From: Balanoglossus misakiensis
Taxonomy: Eukaryota; Hemichordata
Assembly (NCBI GenBank): GCA_040954595.2
Contig: CM082579.2
Span: forward strand, 4,092,001 to 4,156,000
Direction: 5' to 3'
DNA length: 64,000 bases
The notes under the pieces are model-generated. The model ran no database searches and was not told the DNA's origin. It saw only the letters and a list, made by a program, of their open reading frames with translations. A program made the translations under genes and the position numbers. Below, piece after piece: positions 1 through 11,113 of this stretch; position 1 is the first letter of the stretch; each line of letters opens with the position of its first letter.

Positions 1-1
1 T

Positions 2-97
2 GAATACCAGATCGGTACATACAGCTCCAAGACCAACCTGATATATCGGACGATTAAGGGGGTGGATCTTGCAAGGCTTGTTCATTTCAGTGGTTGA
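2..97 (+). CDS. possible C-terminal coding fragment of an upstream gene
   Basis: An open frame enters from the left edge and ends at TGA 95-97, giving 31 residues (begins EYQIGTYSSK, ends LARLVHFSG). The composition looks protein-like and there is no internal stop, but a frame this short is weak evidence. If real, it is the last exon of a plus-strand gene converging on POLR1E, whose 3' end is at about 690. I do not recognise the family. Sequence to the left of the window would decide it. Confidence 0.25.
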   Translation, partial: EYQIGTYSSKTNLIYRTIKGVDLARLVHFSG

Positions 98-691
98 TTG
101 TACAGTGATCGAAACTTCCTTGGTTCTTATACTTTTATTAAAGCCAGATATTTGCATATGTCACTCTCATCCATACATATGTACTTACAACTGTTTAAAA
201 GCTGTAAAATCTCCTCTTCTAACCCAAAATCACCGTGCACAGCAACTAGGCCAGCGTCGTTCAGATCTATATAAACAAGACGTCTTATCACTGGGTCATC
301 TAATGTCATTTGGGGTCAACTCAGGATACGACCAGAGCGCCCTCAGTGGTCATTGATACCACACTTCTATTTTGTCTCTCCAAGGAGACATTGTGGTCTG
401 GATTTCGTCTTGCTAAAACTACTCAGCAGTTTTTTCAGAATATATCACAGGCCATATGCATCTATACATTGTATGGTTCTAACAGTTTCGTGTTAGACAG
501 AGAGTATCATAATTGGCCAACACATTTGCAATATGGTTTTAAGGAGTTGGAGCATATGCTGGACAAGCAGAATGTTTTTCATACACAGCCAGTTATTTCT
601 CTGAACTGAGGAGTCTGCATAGGGGGTAGTGGGTTTTGGAATCTTAAAAATATCATAGCGACAATTTCAGAAGTCATTTCGAGAAGTCGGT
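98..691. other. intergenic or 3' UTR between converging genes
   Basis: No splice-supported exon or family match is visible. The open frame at 310-609 (99 codons) has no recognisable domain and is treated as chance. If the fragment at 2-97 is real, this stretch is its 3' UTR, although I see no clear AATAAA on the plus strand. On the minus strand it lies just beyond the POLR1E polyadenylation signal. Confidence 0.4.
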
Positions 692-697
692 TTTATT
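692..697 (-). terminator. POLR1E polyadenylation signal
   Basis: The plus strand reads tttatt, which is AATAAA on the minus strand. It lies about 48 bases past the POLR1E stop codon (745-747), a normal position for a short 3' UTR. Confidence 0.6.
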
Positions 698-744
698 TAC
701 AAATTAAAATAGAGAATTATATGTTCAATTGATGGACACTGCAG

Positions 745-3667
745 TCAGAGTTCGTCTCTGTTCCGTTTCTTTCCTCTCTGAATTTTTTCCGGTATTTTGA
801 ACGGCACAGGCAGTGTAGCTATTCTTTCCGTGTCACTTCCAGTTACGAGAGTAATCTTCCTTGTCTTTACTTTGCAACCCATTGTGTTGACGTGGCCCAG
901 AAACCTGGAAAAATAATACAAGACAGAGAGGTGAGCAAATCCAGAATTTGAAGATGACGACACATGTGGAGAAAAGTCCATCTGGTTTAATGTGTAGGTT
1001 GATGCAAAAAACATGAACCTTATGACAAACAAGTTTCTGGACTCACTTTCTTAATGTCATCTTCAGATCTTTCTGAAGCTGGTTTAGACTGAGTTCAAAC
1101 TCATCTATGTGTAGACACAGGATGATGATGTACGACAGCAGCTTGTCTTTAACTCTGGCTGGGATATATCTGATGAATGAGAAAATAAACAATACATCTG
1201 ATAAATTGGAAAGTTTGCCTTGGTAATAAATGTCAGATAGACGAACATATCACACCTACATATGGTACACACCCCCCCTCCTGCCTTCCTGTCTCTTCCC
1301 TGTAATTTTGTGAAAGACAATTGTTGATATCTTACCTGAAAGTTTTGTTGGGAGATGTTGGATCATTTGCGGTTATTGTAAAGTCATGAAGTATTGAAAA
1401 CTTGACAGACTTTGGAATGTCTTCTGGAAATAAGACTGAAATAATGGAAGAGAAAAAATGTTTATTATTAGAGAATCCCTGATAGAGACTATAATCCCCC
1501 CAGCACATATTCTGTGCATGTTATCTAGCAGGGACTGAAATGATGGACTGAATGGATGGCCAAATTGACAGGAAATGCATGTACCTTTTTTCTGTAGATC
1601 TTTAGCCTTTGTGTGAAAGAGAGACAAAAGATAGCGAAGATACATGAGGCAACAAGCTGTATGCTCCCTGTGTTCGCTGTTGCTAGGCAGCACACTCAGA
1701 TGACTCAGGATGTACAAGGGGTACCTACAAATCAAGAGGACGTCATTAAGAATTATACACTGGTATTACTGCACACACAGTCAACTGAAATGAAAGCAGT
1801 CACATTTTGGTAGACTAGTATATCTGTACATACTGTGAGTTTGATTTCCATTCCTCAATTTCTTCTTTTGTTGCCTCGACGAACACCTTGGCTGGTTGTT
1901 TTAACATTTCCAGATGTGACGGGGAAATTACTGATAGGCAGAGTTAAAGAATTCAACAAAATGCACACAATCTGTTTTACAACAGACACAGTAAGACATA
2001 AAGGTGACTGGAGGTGTTTCAACAAGGATACTGTCATCAAATTTGAAGATTTCTTCTGGCTTACTGGCTGTTTTATCGAATGGAGGAAGAAAAGTGACAG
2101 CTGAACTTTCCGAGTCTCCATCTGAAAATATAAAGATATCATCATCATCATCATCATCATCATCACCACCACCACCACTCAATTTACACTTACCGTTCTG
2201 CACACTCCTTCCAGGTTGCTCCTTGGCCAGTTTAACAGCTGTTCCCATCACCTGGTCCAGCTCGTCCTGGCCGAGTTTATTCCGGATTCGCAATTCCATG
2301 GCACGCTTCTTCTTGGCACCACCAAATGCTTCAGTCAGATTATCAGTCTGTTAATGAAACGTACGATACCTTCAGAATACTAGACGGAACCTAATTTGTA
2401 ATTCATTTAGTGATAGGATATTTAATAGTGAAAACCAGAGTATAACTGGTTAGACTGCGCAGAGAAATTGGCAGTGTTGTGACACTGGCTGGCAGTACCT
2501 TCTCTGCGAGTGTCAACTCTCTTCTTTCTGTTGGCTCCGCATCTTCTTCGTCTTCTGGGAGGTTGGGTCTCATGGTGAAATACTGGGCATCGTAGACCTG
2601 CATTTTGCCAGACTTCTTGTCAAGCACTCCAAGCATATACCTACAAAGATTACAGTGTATCAGTGTATACAAACAGGGCTAGAGGATATGGAAAGATTTA
2701 GCTGATATACCTGTCCAGTTACTATGGCAATCCTCCTTTCATTAAATGGCATATTGTCCTATTATCTGCAGGGCAAAATCTCTCTTCTTTGCAGATATCA
2801 AACATAAGTTGCTAGTCATAATTTCAAAATCAAAGTTCACACAAACAAACACTTGTTCTTACTTGCAAGCTGAGTTACTCCTGGGTGCATTTCGACCGTA
2901 GTTGTAACCAACATACTGCATAGATGACGTCTCGGCTGCCTACGTGCATGCGAACAAAACACAAATGACTTCATAACATACATGTATTTTGATAATTGTA
3001 CAATTTAAATATCTAGGCATGAACACAGTATCGCTGTGAGGATTGACATACTAACCAGAATTCTTTGGTTTTTCTTTCTTGCATCATCTGCATTGGCGTT
3101 GGCATAGTAACCAAACTGGAGGGGATCAGAACAGCATCCTTGTGAGTCAACTTTCAGCCTGCCATTGGTAAATTGCACTGAAAAGACAGAACTCCATTAG
3201 TGTTTGATTTGCATAATAAGCGTGGGCGGATCATTAGGCTACAATGTTTAATTTTGTTACACTTCCTTGAAATGTACATGTACATAATAATAGCTTGAAA
3301 TGGACATAAGCTCGCAACACTCTGAAAGTATCTTCATTTCAGTGTCATTTTACACAGTTTTCGCGCTGGTGTTATATACAGACGTCTATCGATTACAAGT
3401 AAAGGTGTGTGTTGAGTCGCAGCCGGTAACAACATGCAGCTCTCTGTCACGTGTGCTTGTGTTTCTATGAATCTTGGATCGAGTTATTAGATGGTGGCGT
3501 GACCGGACATTCGTACATCGTTACCCTCAACCTATCAATAAATCATCAGATTATGTGTTTGGTACTGTAGAGAAGAAGCTTATATTAGTTTCACCTCATA
3601 AGAACCTACCCAAAATAGCTTCATCACGCGGTGTTTTCGAAGCCTTGTACTGAATGGAAGCAGCCAT
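745..3667 (-). CDS. POLR1E: DNA-directed RNA polymerase I subunit RPA49 (PAF53), 11 exons
   Basis: The product is the Pol I subunit that pairs with RPA34/CD3EAP to form a TFIIF/TFIIE-like module for rRNA initiation and elongation in the nucleolus. Coding exons, 5' to 3' on the minus strand, are 3667-3610, 3177-3056, 2939-2863, 2640-2499, 2347-2194, 2121-2032, 1930-1834, 1724-1585, 1435-1336, 1169-1047 and 904-745. All introns are GT-AG and every phase joins, giving 1263 nt and 420 residues, within the usual family size. Family hallmarks seen are YVGYNYG (about residue 70), LGVLDKKSGKMQVYDAQ followed by FTMRP (about 90-110), NLTEAFGGAKKKRAMELR (about 137) and the KPEEIFKFDD-to-ISPSHLEML join across an intron (about 205-223). 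A tandem winged-helix-like C-terminal half (about 225-395) and a basic tail follow. The start sits in cacATGGCTGC. An (ATC/ACC)n run lies in the sixth intron. The CRAL-TRIO gene is divergent. Confidence 0.95.
2138..2178. repeat. (ATC)n/(ACC)n microsatellite in a POLR1E intron
   Basis: About nine ATC units pass directly into five or so ACC units. It lies between the exons at 2032-2121 and 2194-2347, about 15 bases from the donor at 2188-2193. Read through on the minus strand it would encode a poly-Gly/poly-Asp run, but splicing removes it. Confidence 0.9.
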
Positions 3668-3932
3668 GTGTCTTTCTGATTCCAGAGTGCAAGGTTCAGA
3701 CTCTCCAAAGAAGAGAAAACGTCATTGGACAAAAGTTAATATCAGCCACTATACTGACCAATCGAAATATGGCTTCCATAACAGTTGGTCGGCCACGTCG
3801 GCTGTTCACCTCAGCACTTCCGGAATTGATTACCCCTGGTCACGTGAGCAGCTCATCACTTTCATCGATCCAAGGCCGCTGTTTGCTGGCATTGATGCAA
3901 ACATACACATATATGCGTGTGTCGGCTTTATA
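3668..3932. promoter_or_regulatory. divergent promoter of POLR1E and the CRAL-TRIO gene
   Basis: Directly upstream of the POLR1E ATG are two CCAAT boxes in opposite orientation (ATTGG 3724-3728 and CCAAT 3758-3762). There is also an ETS/GABP-type site (ACTTCCGG within 3816-3827) and a TCACGTGA E-box (3840-3847). CCAAT, ETS and E-box without TATA is typical of bidirectional housekeeping promoters. The left edge is set by the POLR1E start codon and the right edge by the tandem duplication. Confidence 0.55.
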
Positions 3933-4836
3933 GATTGATCGCGGGGTTTAAAAGCTTTATCGATTCCACACGAGCAGAACCTGTTGTTTAACTCATCGAC
4001 GTAAGTTGTTCGCCTATCCTTACAATTTTTTTCCCAAGCGAAAGTGACCTAGAGAGACATCTCCGTCGTATCATCAGCGCACGAAGAGGAAAGGGGGCGT
4101 TCCGTTTTCAACGACTAGATCGCCATCATCACAATAGTAAGAGTTCGCATCCCTGCATCTGCCTTTGACTTTGCAATCGTACAACGTAGCACCTTCGATC
4201 GAGTGGAAAGAAAAAGTACTTCAGCACTTAGAGGAAGGCCAACCGAGTAGGTGTTTCGGAATCCCAAGCTGTTGTCATTTTAAAGCTATATTAATTGGCT
4301 TGCCCCAACCGGCGAGAAACCTCTCGGGTAACATCTCGACTGGCCGCCCAGCTGTGTGATCGCGCGTGTATGCTGGCATACTGATTGATCGCGGGGTTTA
4401 AAAGCTTTATCGATTCCACACGAGCAGAACCTGTTGTTTAACTCATCGACGTAAGTTGTTCGCCTATCCTTACAATTTTTTTCCCAAGCGAAAGTGACCT
4501 AGAGAGACATCTCCGTCGTATCATCAGCGCACGAAGAGGAAAGGGGGCGTTCCGTTTTCAACGACTAGATCGCCATCATCACAATAGTAAGAGTTCGCAT
4601 CCCTGCATCTGCCTTTGACTTTGCAATCGTACAACGTAGCACCTTCGATCGAGTGGAAAGAAAAAGTACTTCAGCACTTAGAGGAAGGCCAACCGAGTAG
4701 GTGTTTCGGAATCCCAAGCTGTTGTCATTTTAAAGCTATATTAATTGGCTTGCCCCAACCGGCGAGAAACCTCTCGGGTAACATCTCGACTGGCCGCCCA
4801 GCTGTGTGATCGCGCGTGTATGCTGGCATACTGATT
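3933..4836. repeat. 450-bp tandem duplication, two copies with no visible differences
   Basis: Bases 3933-4386 and 4383-4836 read the same at a constant offset of 450, with a shared GATT at the joint. I found no mismatch when comparing the lines. Each unit carries a GC-box-like GGGGGCGT, a perfect splice-donor consensus GTAAGT (4001 and 4451) and an open frame of 64 codons (4165-4359 and 4615-4809). The frame has no recognised family and is probably chance. The position between the divergent genes suggests a duplicated promoter or untranslated first exon of the CRAL-TRIO gene. An assembly artefact is the main alternative. Confidence 0.95.
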
Positions 4837-4870
4837 ATTTATACATCAAGCTTTGGTTTTGAATTGAGAC

Positions 4871-7800
4871 ATGGCTTCGACTCCTGCCCCCATCAACGAA
4901 AATGATTTCAAGGAATTGAAGAGTAGATTACAGGTACGTATCACAGGCCACGCCCCCTCAGTGCAGTACAATTTCACCATATTTTTAATATCGGGACAAT
5001 TTATTTAACCTGTCACAATTTTAACACACTTTTTGCACACATGATTTCCATTTTTAATAACATAATTCTATTGACTGCATTTATTGCTCAAACACGTACT
5101 GAAACAGCAAAAACGTGGCAAAAGTGTGTGCATCTGTTACATTGTTTCCAATGTCCCATTTATTCTAAAGTAAATGGTATCCGAAGCATCTATATAAAAA
5201 AATTACCACGTCAAATTCAGATTTATCCAACTGAGAAATAAAATTCAATTTATGAAGACTGCATTTAATATGAGGTTAATTTTCTTCACAGAACCACATG
5301 GTAGATACCACATGCTGGATAATGTACACCTAAACATTTTAATCCATAAAACACATACCAGTAGATGTCAAACGACTGGTATAATAGATGTATTTATGGA
5401 AAGGAAAAAAATGTTACACATGTATAGAGGTTAGGGTCATATCAGCGGATATGTTGTCATGATACTGTTTGTGGTCAGGCCCATCCAGACTTTAGAGTGA
5501 ATTAAATTTCCTCTGCAAAGATCGAATTCTTGATCGGAAGGACGCTGGATCTTTGTTTAATACAAACACTGTCAAATTTGTGCGAAAGTTCTATCATGAT
5601 GTAAAAATTGGGGGGAAGATGTGCACACAAGATAATTGCCTGACACGAATGACTGACGTGTAAATATGAGCAAAAATAGAAACCTGACAAACACATAAAG
5701 ATGGTGAGATACTGGTTCATCATGTTTAGAAATTTGCATACAAGAGTTGTGCTATCCAGTAGTCATTTTGGCTCATCACTCCATAATGTGGCTGGGTTGA
5801 ATATAAATGTCTAATCATGATGGACTGAATACAGAGACATGTTAGAACCAGTTTCTCTGCTGACAATGCCTCTGTGGATCCCACCCATTATTATTCATGT
5901 GCTCAACAAGAGAAGTGCTGGACAGTAATGTAATTATACATGTCAAATGAAATTTAAATAATGTTATTACTGGATTTAGATAACAACTGGCCAAAGCGAT
6001 AAACATTCATTGCCATGATGTCTGCTGGTTTATTGAAAATTAACTTATTTTAGGTTTTATTGCAAAGTGACAATACATACATACATACTTTCTTACTTTC
6101 ACTTAACATTATTGTTGACCTATTTATATCGGTTGTTAAACACAGTGCATAATAATCATGGCTTACATTTGAATTTTATTTTTCTATTTTATCCCATAGC
6201 TTATCTTTGAAGCTGACCCAGCACAGGTAATGTTAACCTTTTTACACATATTTCCAGTCCTATTGAATAGGTTGTATGTCCATATGATGAGATGAGAGGG
6301 CCAAGGTCAATGCTGTGAAACAGGTCTATGTGCTGTGCTCAAAAATTTTGCTGTGTAGAATCTTTGTCGTCACCAATGATCGGTTGATCTGATCACAAAA
6401 CCTGGCTATATTATTTGCCCTCTGACAAGTGGAAAGCGAATGTAAATTACACATGTCATCAGTTGTTCTACGTGTTATATAACACCATAATTATATGCAT
6501 GGTTATTAATATTTGACTGCGTATTATCAACTGCTTTTAACCTACCTCTTAATATTTTGAAATACGTGTTACTCTCGAAATATTGACTTTGGTCTAATCT
6601 TACTGTTTGAAAGCAACAAATAGTTTCTAAATGGATTATTCATGATGTTTTTGGCCCAAGGGTTTTTGGATGTACTAGGGATGTGAAATTTGGTCCAATT
6701 GCATAAATGCACATAAATGGTGGAAATTTTGGTCACCATTATCATTATAAGTCAATCATGATATTCAATACATTTATTCAAAATGTCACCAGTCTTTATA
6801 CTTAACTTAGAAGAAGGCTCACTGATGTCAGATTTCCCCCAATTTAGCAATAAGAATATTATTTTTGTAGACATCATTCCTTTGAGCAATTAAGACATTA
6901 TAAGATCATAAGCAGAGGAAAATTTCTACAAGAAATGGGGAAAAGCAATATGCGATTACATAAACATTTAATGTCTAGGAAGACGCAGTTGCCATGGTAA
7001 TCATGGCAAAAGCTTTCAAGGTGGCAGTGGCTGGCATAATTACTGTTTTTTATGCATTTGTGAATGCAGTGCCTGAGGACTCCAGCCAGCATCTGTGCCC
7101 TTGTATTATCAGAATATATTATATTGGTTGTAAAGGGACTAATATACCGACTGGATTTGACAGCATGACAGCTGCCCTTTTTTCCCTTGTGTGGGTTATA
7201 ATCGTTGTGTTGCAATGTATTAACTGTCGTTATGTGTTTTTTTTCTGTGAAAGGTTTGGGAAATGAACTATTGGTTTGTACTGTACCTGCCCCGTTTTCA
7301 TGATTCAATCTATCGTAGCTGAAATAATCAATCGCAAACAATCTATTTCAGGGCCATTTCAGTAGACGGCTCCTTTCAAAGAATTTTCAGTCAGGTACTG
7401 AACAGAGAATGTACACCTACAAGAGGGTGTATTGTTGGAACGCTTGAATATTTAGAAACTCAAAATTGAACTTTTCATTGCATGGAAATCAAAACGAAAA
7501 CATCTAAAATTCATTTTACCCCATGCTATATAAAGGTGTTTGTACATCTATATCGGAAGGTAATGTCATCATTTAAAGACTAGCCTATAAGGTAAACAGG
7601 CATTCCCCTGTTGGGTGTCCCATCAGCTGCAGAGAGCTACATAAAACACACGCTGTTTTGAAATCAGTATAAAATGTATATAGCCAGAGGCGGACATCGA
7701 AATTCCACGTTTTTTATTGTTGTGTGTAACTACACGTCTGTGTTGGAGTTATTTCAGGATAAATATAATGTTCCTTCTGGTTGAATAGCCATATTGAATT

Positions 7801-10800
7801 GTAATTTTTCACGCGTGTAATTTCCAACAACAGTAAGATAGTGAGAATGCACGGTAACCGGCGGTACTCTTTGGGTACAATTTGTACAGGAAATCATGCG
7901 ACAAATCATGTAGAAAATATACCTATTTTATTTCAGTATTTCTTCATGTGCTGAGACAAAAAAACACTCAGTGTCTGTTATTATCTGTCTTCAGCAGAGG
8001 AAGACTTAACGTCAACAACTGTATGAATTATTGTGGGTTTTATTTTTGATGCTGGCCAGCCAGCAGACAAATCCATGTGGGCACTTTATGACGTGAGGCA
8101 TGCAAGCAAATGAGGCTGTCTCCCTGGCGAGCAACTAATAATGAGTATTTTGTCTGCAGAATGCTTGTCAGGCTAATACTATCAAATTATCCCTACATTT
8201 CACCCACTGGGTGATTTTGCAATTTGTTTTTACCTTAAATTTTCATGTCAGTTACTCGTAATGTTTCACTGCTTCTCAATTTACTCGGCACAATTGGTTT
8301 AGGGTCAATGGGTAAAAAATCAGTGTAGGTAATTTTCAGACCCAAATAATGTCTTTTTTTCCTTCGCCCTCTTATAGTAATGGCACATCCTGAATTGTCT
8401 CAAGCCTACTAATATCCTGCTGAGATATGGGGACACATATTTTGTCATTTATGTACATTTTATAACCACATGTATGATGTGACATTAGAGCTCGAACAGC
8501 AGATCACTCAGCATGTTTTAGTGAGAAAACACTGTTAAGCAATTTCACAAATGCGACAGCATCAATCATTTGTGACTTTGCCCATTAAATTTTGATACGA
8601 GTGTAAGATTTCAAGGCAGGTATCTTTTACAAGGTGGAATATCCAAATGTTATTAAAAAGACTAAAGAGATCAGGTTTTAAGTTTCACACCAAAATTGAA
8701 GACCACTGCTGACAGAATCACACTCATTTTCAGGAAGTGTGGTAGCCATAGCAACTAGCCATCTATCCAGTTATCTTGGATTAAACATCCACAAGAAACT
8801 ATTCACCGTGGGCATAAATTTTTGATTCTGAGTGACCTAGCAATCCTAGGTTATGAGATTAACACAGCATGCATCCCCTAAAGCATATTGCATCTGATTC
8901 AGCATGTGCAGCGGTATAGTAACGGCGGCCATTTTCTTTTTGACTTGCAGTTCCAAACTGATGCCTCATTGAAACGGTTCATGAAGGCGTTCCTGACAGT
9001 GAACGGAGCGTTTACGGCCGTCCTCAAGTGTAACAAGTGGAGACGGGAGTACGGTGTTGCGAGCCTCACAGCAGAGGCTGATGACATAAAAGGACAGATG
9101 GACATAGGCACTTGTAAGATACTGCCACACAGAGATATTGAAGGAAGGTTAGTATTTGTAAAAAAATAAATAAAATAAATCTAAATAAATCTATAGAAAC
9201 TACACTACTTAGGCATTAATTAGTAGAATTTTGAATAATTACACTGAAATTTGGATATCAAAGACACAAAGTGAGTCTGTCAGATAGAATGGGACACGTT
9301 CTTATGCAACAGGCTTCTCAGGAAATTGCAAATGCGTCATCGAGTGTTCAGTGAAGATGCAGCTGATTTGATGTTTGCGCAGTCAGCCTCGTGCAATTAT
9401 TCAAGGCTTTGATGCTTTCATTAGCAACCGCTTCAATAATGGCCAAAGCTACAGATTGGTGTCTTGGTTGCCCTGGCAACAGAGGAGGTTGCGTAGGACC
9501 CGGAGATGGTGATGTCAGCAATTAGGCCTGCTCTGGAATAAAATGTCGCATGCTGACTAAGTGCAAGTGTTCTGTAGACACTTGGCATTGAAGAAGTCAT
9601 GTGATAACTGTACAAATGAAAACAGGGCAGATTCAATGGAATAAAATTTATTACAAAGTCCCCCAAAATAAAAGTTTCAATTTTTTAAATCTTCACAAAG
9701 ACAAACAAATGTACCATGACGTATGTGCTATCAGTTTGCATACTCACTGTACACTGCAAACCGATTTGATATGGTTTTGTGTATAACAGTGAATTCCTTT
9801 CAGTCAGCCATGTGTGCCCTACGACTTTTTAAAAGAACATTATGCCAGAGTCGAGTTAATCCTTTAGAAGGACATATGCGCCAGTGTGGAGGTCACGCTG
9901 TAAAACACCAGCATGGTTATTTCAGTCACATCGTTTTTTAGAGATCATGGCTGAAATGAGGGACAGGCAACAATAGCATTAATAGTTATATAAATATCTG
10001 CTTTCTATTATTGCAAGGCATATTAATTTGAATATCACCAGTGTTCTAATTTTTCATTTTAATATTCATCGTACATTTTCCGTTGTGTGAAGTGTAGTCT
10101 ATCTCATTTCACCAACCATATGTTACCCACATTCGTTTATACTGCTAACTTAATCCTCATATACCGTTCTCACTTTTATGCTCTCCTGCAGACCTATTAT
10201 TCTAATCACGGCTAAATTACACAACGCCTATGACAGAGAGATAGATGCCCTCACCAAATACACAGTTTATTTACTGGTAAGTTTTTGTTTCACATTTGAT
10301 AGGCACCAGTATAGCATAAGTAATCTATCATCTGTCAATAGAAAAAGGAAAGGAACCCAGTTTGTTAAAAGCACATCAAGCTTGTGAACGGGTTTGAAGA
10401 AATCACAGAACAGGGGTAGCAATGCCACTACGGCGAATGATAAGTACCCAACCACCTGTTGATGAAAAGGTACCATAACAATTGAATGTCGTGCACTGGG
10501 AAAACAAGAAAAATACCATTAGGGGTTGGTCATATATGTGTTAGTACCATTCATCTGTACTTTCACCATGAATGTTCAGCTTTAAAAAAATGTCTTTCAG
10601 GAAACTGCGTCCAAGAAGTGCAACGAAGATGTCATCGACAATTTGTGCGTGATATTTGACTTGAAGGATTTTAGCATGAGTAACATGGACTATCAGTTTG
10701 TCAAGAATCTGATCTGGTTGCTAACCAAGTACTACCCTGAACGTCTGGGTGTGTGTCTTATTATAAATGCTCCCATGATGTTCTGGGGGTGTTGGCAAGT

Positions 10801-11113
10801 TATTCGACCCTGGTAGGTGAAGTTCTAATCACGCTTTGGTGTCATGAAGATTGATGGTTTCTTTGCACACTTTTTATGATGAAATGGCTTTTCCTTCAAG
10901 GATATGCTTGACTTTGCTCTCACTTTGCTTTGTAGTATCAAATTAAAACTCATTTATTGTGCTTGTCTTTTCAGGTTGCATGATTACACTGCCAGTAAAG
11001 TTATGTTCGTGAATGATCGCGATCAACTATCACAATATCTTTGTCCCGATATTCTCCCTGTCACGGTTGAAGCGCAGCAGCTGGAGCAGCAGCCTGGTGT
11101 ACAACAGATGTGA
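4871..11113 (+). CDS. small CRAL-TRIO (Sec14-like) lipid-binding protein, 6 exons
   Basis: Coding exons are 4871-4933, 6200-6226, 8951-9147, 10192-10276, 10601-10812 and 10975-11113. They total 723 nt and 240 residues, with GT-AG introns and matching phases. Residues about 31-65 (TDASLKRFMKAF to NKWRREYGV) resemble a CRAL-TRIO N-terminal helical region. Residues about 85-228 form the Sec14 fold, including GRPIILITAKLHNAYDREID, YYPERLGVCLIINAP (168-182) and a WLHDYTASKVMFVND stretch. The family binds hydrophobic ligands such as phosphoinositides or retinoids and is cytosolic; this ligand is unknown. No signal peptide, membrane segment, GOLD or MSP domain is present, so the protein is little more than the lipid-binding module. 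Exon 2 is a 27-nt microexon. I cannot assign a vertebrate orthologue. The start follows gaattgagacATGG. Confidence 0.85.
4934..6199 (+). other. intron 1 of the CRAL-TRIO gene
   Basis: GT-AG intron of 1.27 kb, AT-rich. It contains the hairpin at 5343-5400 and otherwise no recognisable element. Confidence 0.75.
5343..5400. repeat. intronic hairpin, precursor-microRNA-like
   Basis: Outer arms TCCATAAA (5343-5350) and TTTATGGA (5393-5400), then ACAT with ATGT, then ACCAGT (5357-5362) and ACTGGT (5375-5380) around a 12-base loop. There is an asymmetric internal bulge. Total 58 nt, within intron 1 of the CRAL-TRIO gene. It is either a small-RNA precursor or a chance fold. Confidence 0.5.
6227..8950 (+). 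other. intron 2 of the CRAL-TRIO gene
   Basis: GT-AG intron of 2.7 kb ending in ttgacttgcag. It holds two X-box-like motifs: GTTGCCATGGTAAT at 6988-7001 and GTAGCCATAGCAAC at 8742-8755. Open frames on both strands near 6.9-7.3 kb show no domain and are treated as chance. Confidence 0.7.
9467..9480. promoter_or_regulatory. RFX X-box motif in CRAL-TRIO intron 3
   Basis: GTTGCCCTGGCAAC fits GTNRCC-N2-RGYAAC exactly. It is about 320 bases downstream of exon 3. Confidence 0.45.

Noticed and set aside
1928-2299. Minus-strand frame with a poly-Asp run
   Set aside because: It is POLR1E exon read through its intron and an (ATC)n repeat; the splice sites and phases of the two flanking exons exclude it.
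4165-4809. Duplicated 64-codon frames in the 450-bp repeats as a tandem gene pair
   Set aside because: No family resemblance or domain; the identity only reflects the DNA duplication. Kept as a remote possibility in the repeat entry.
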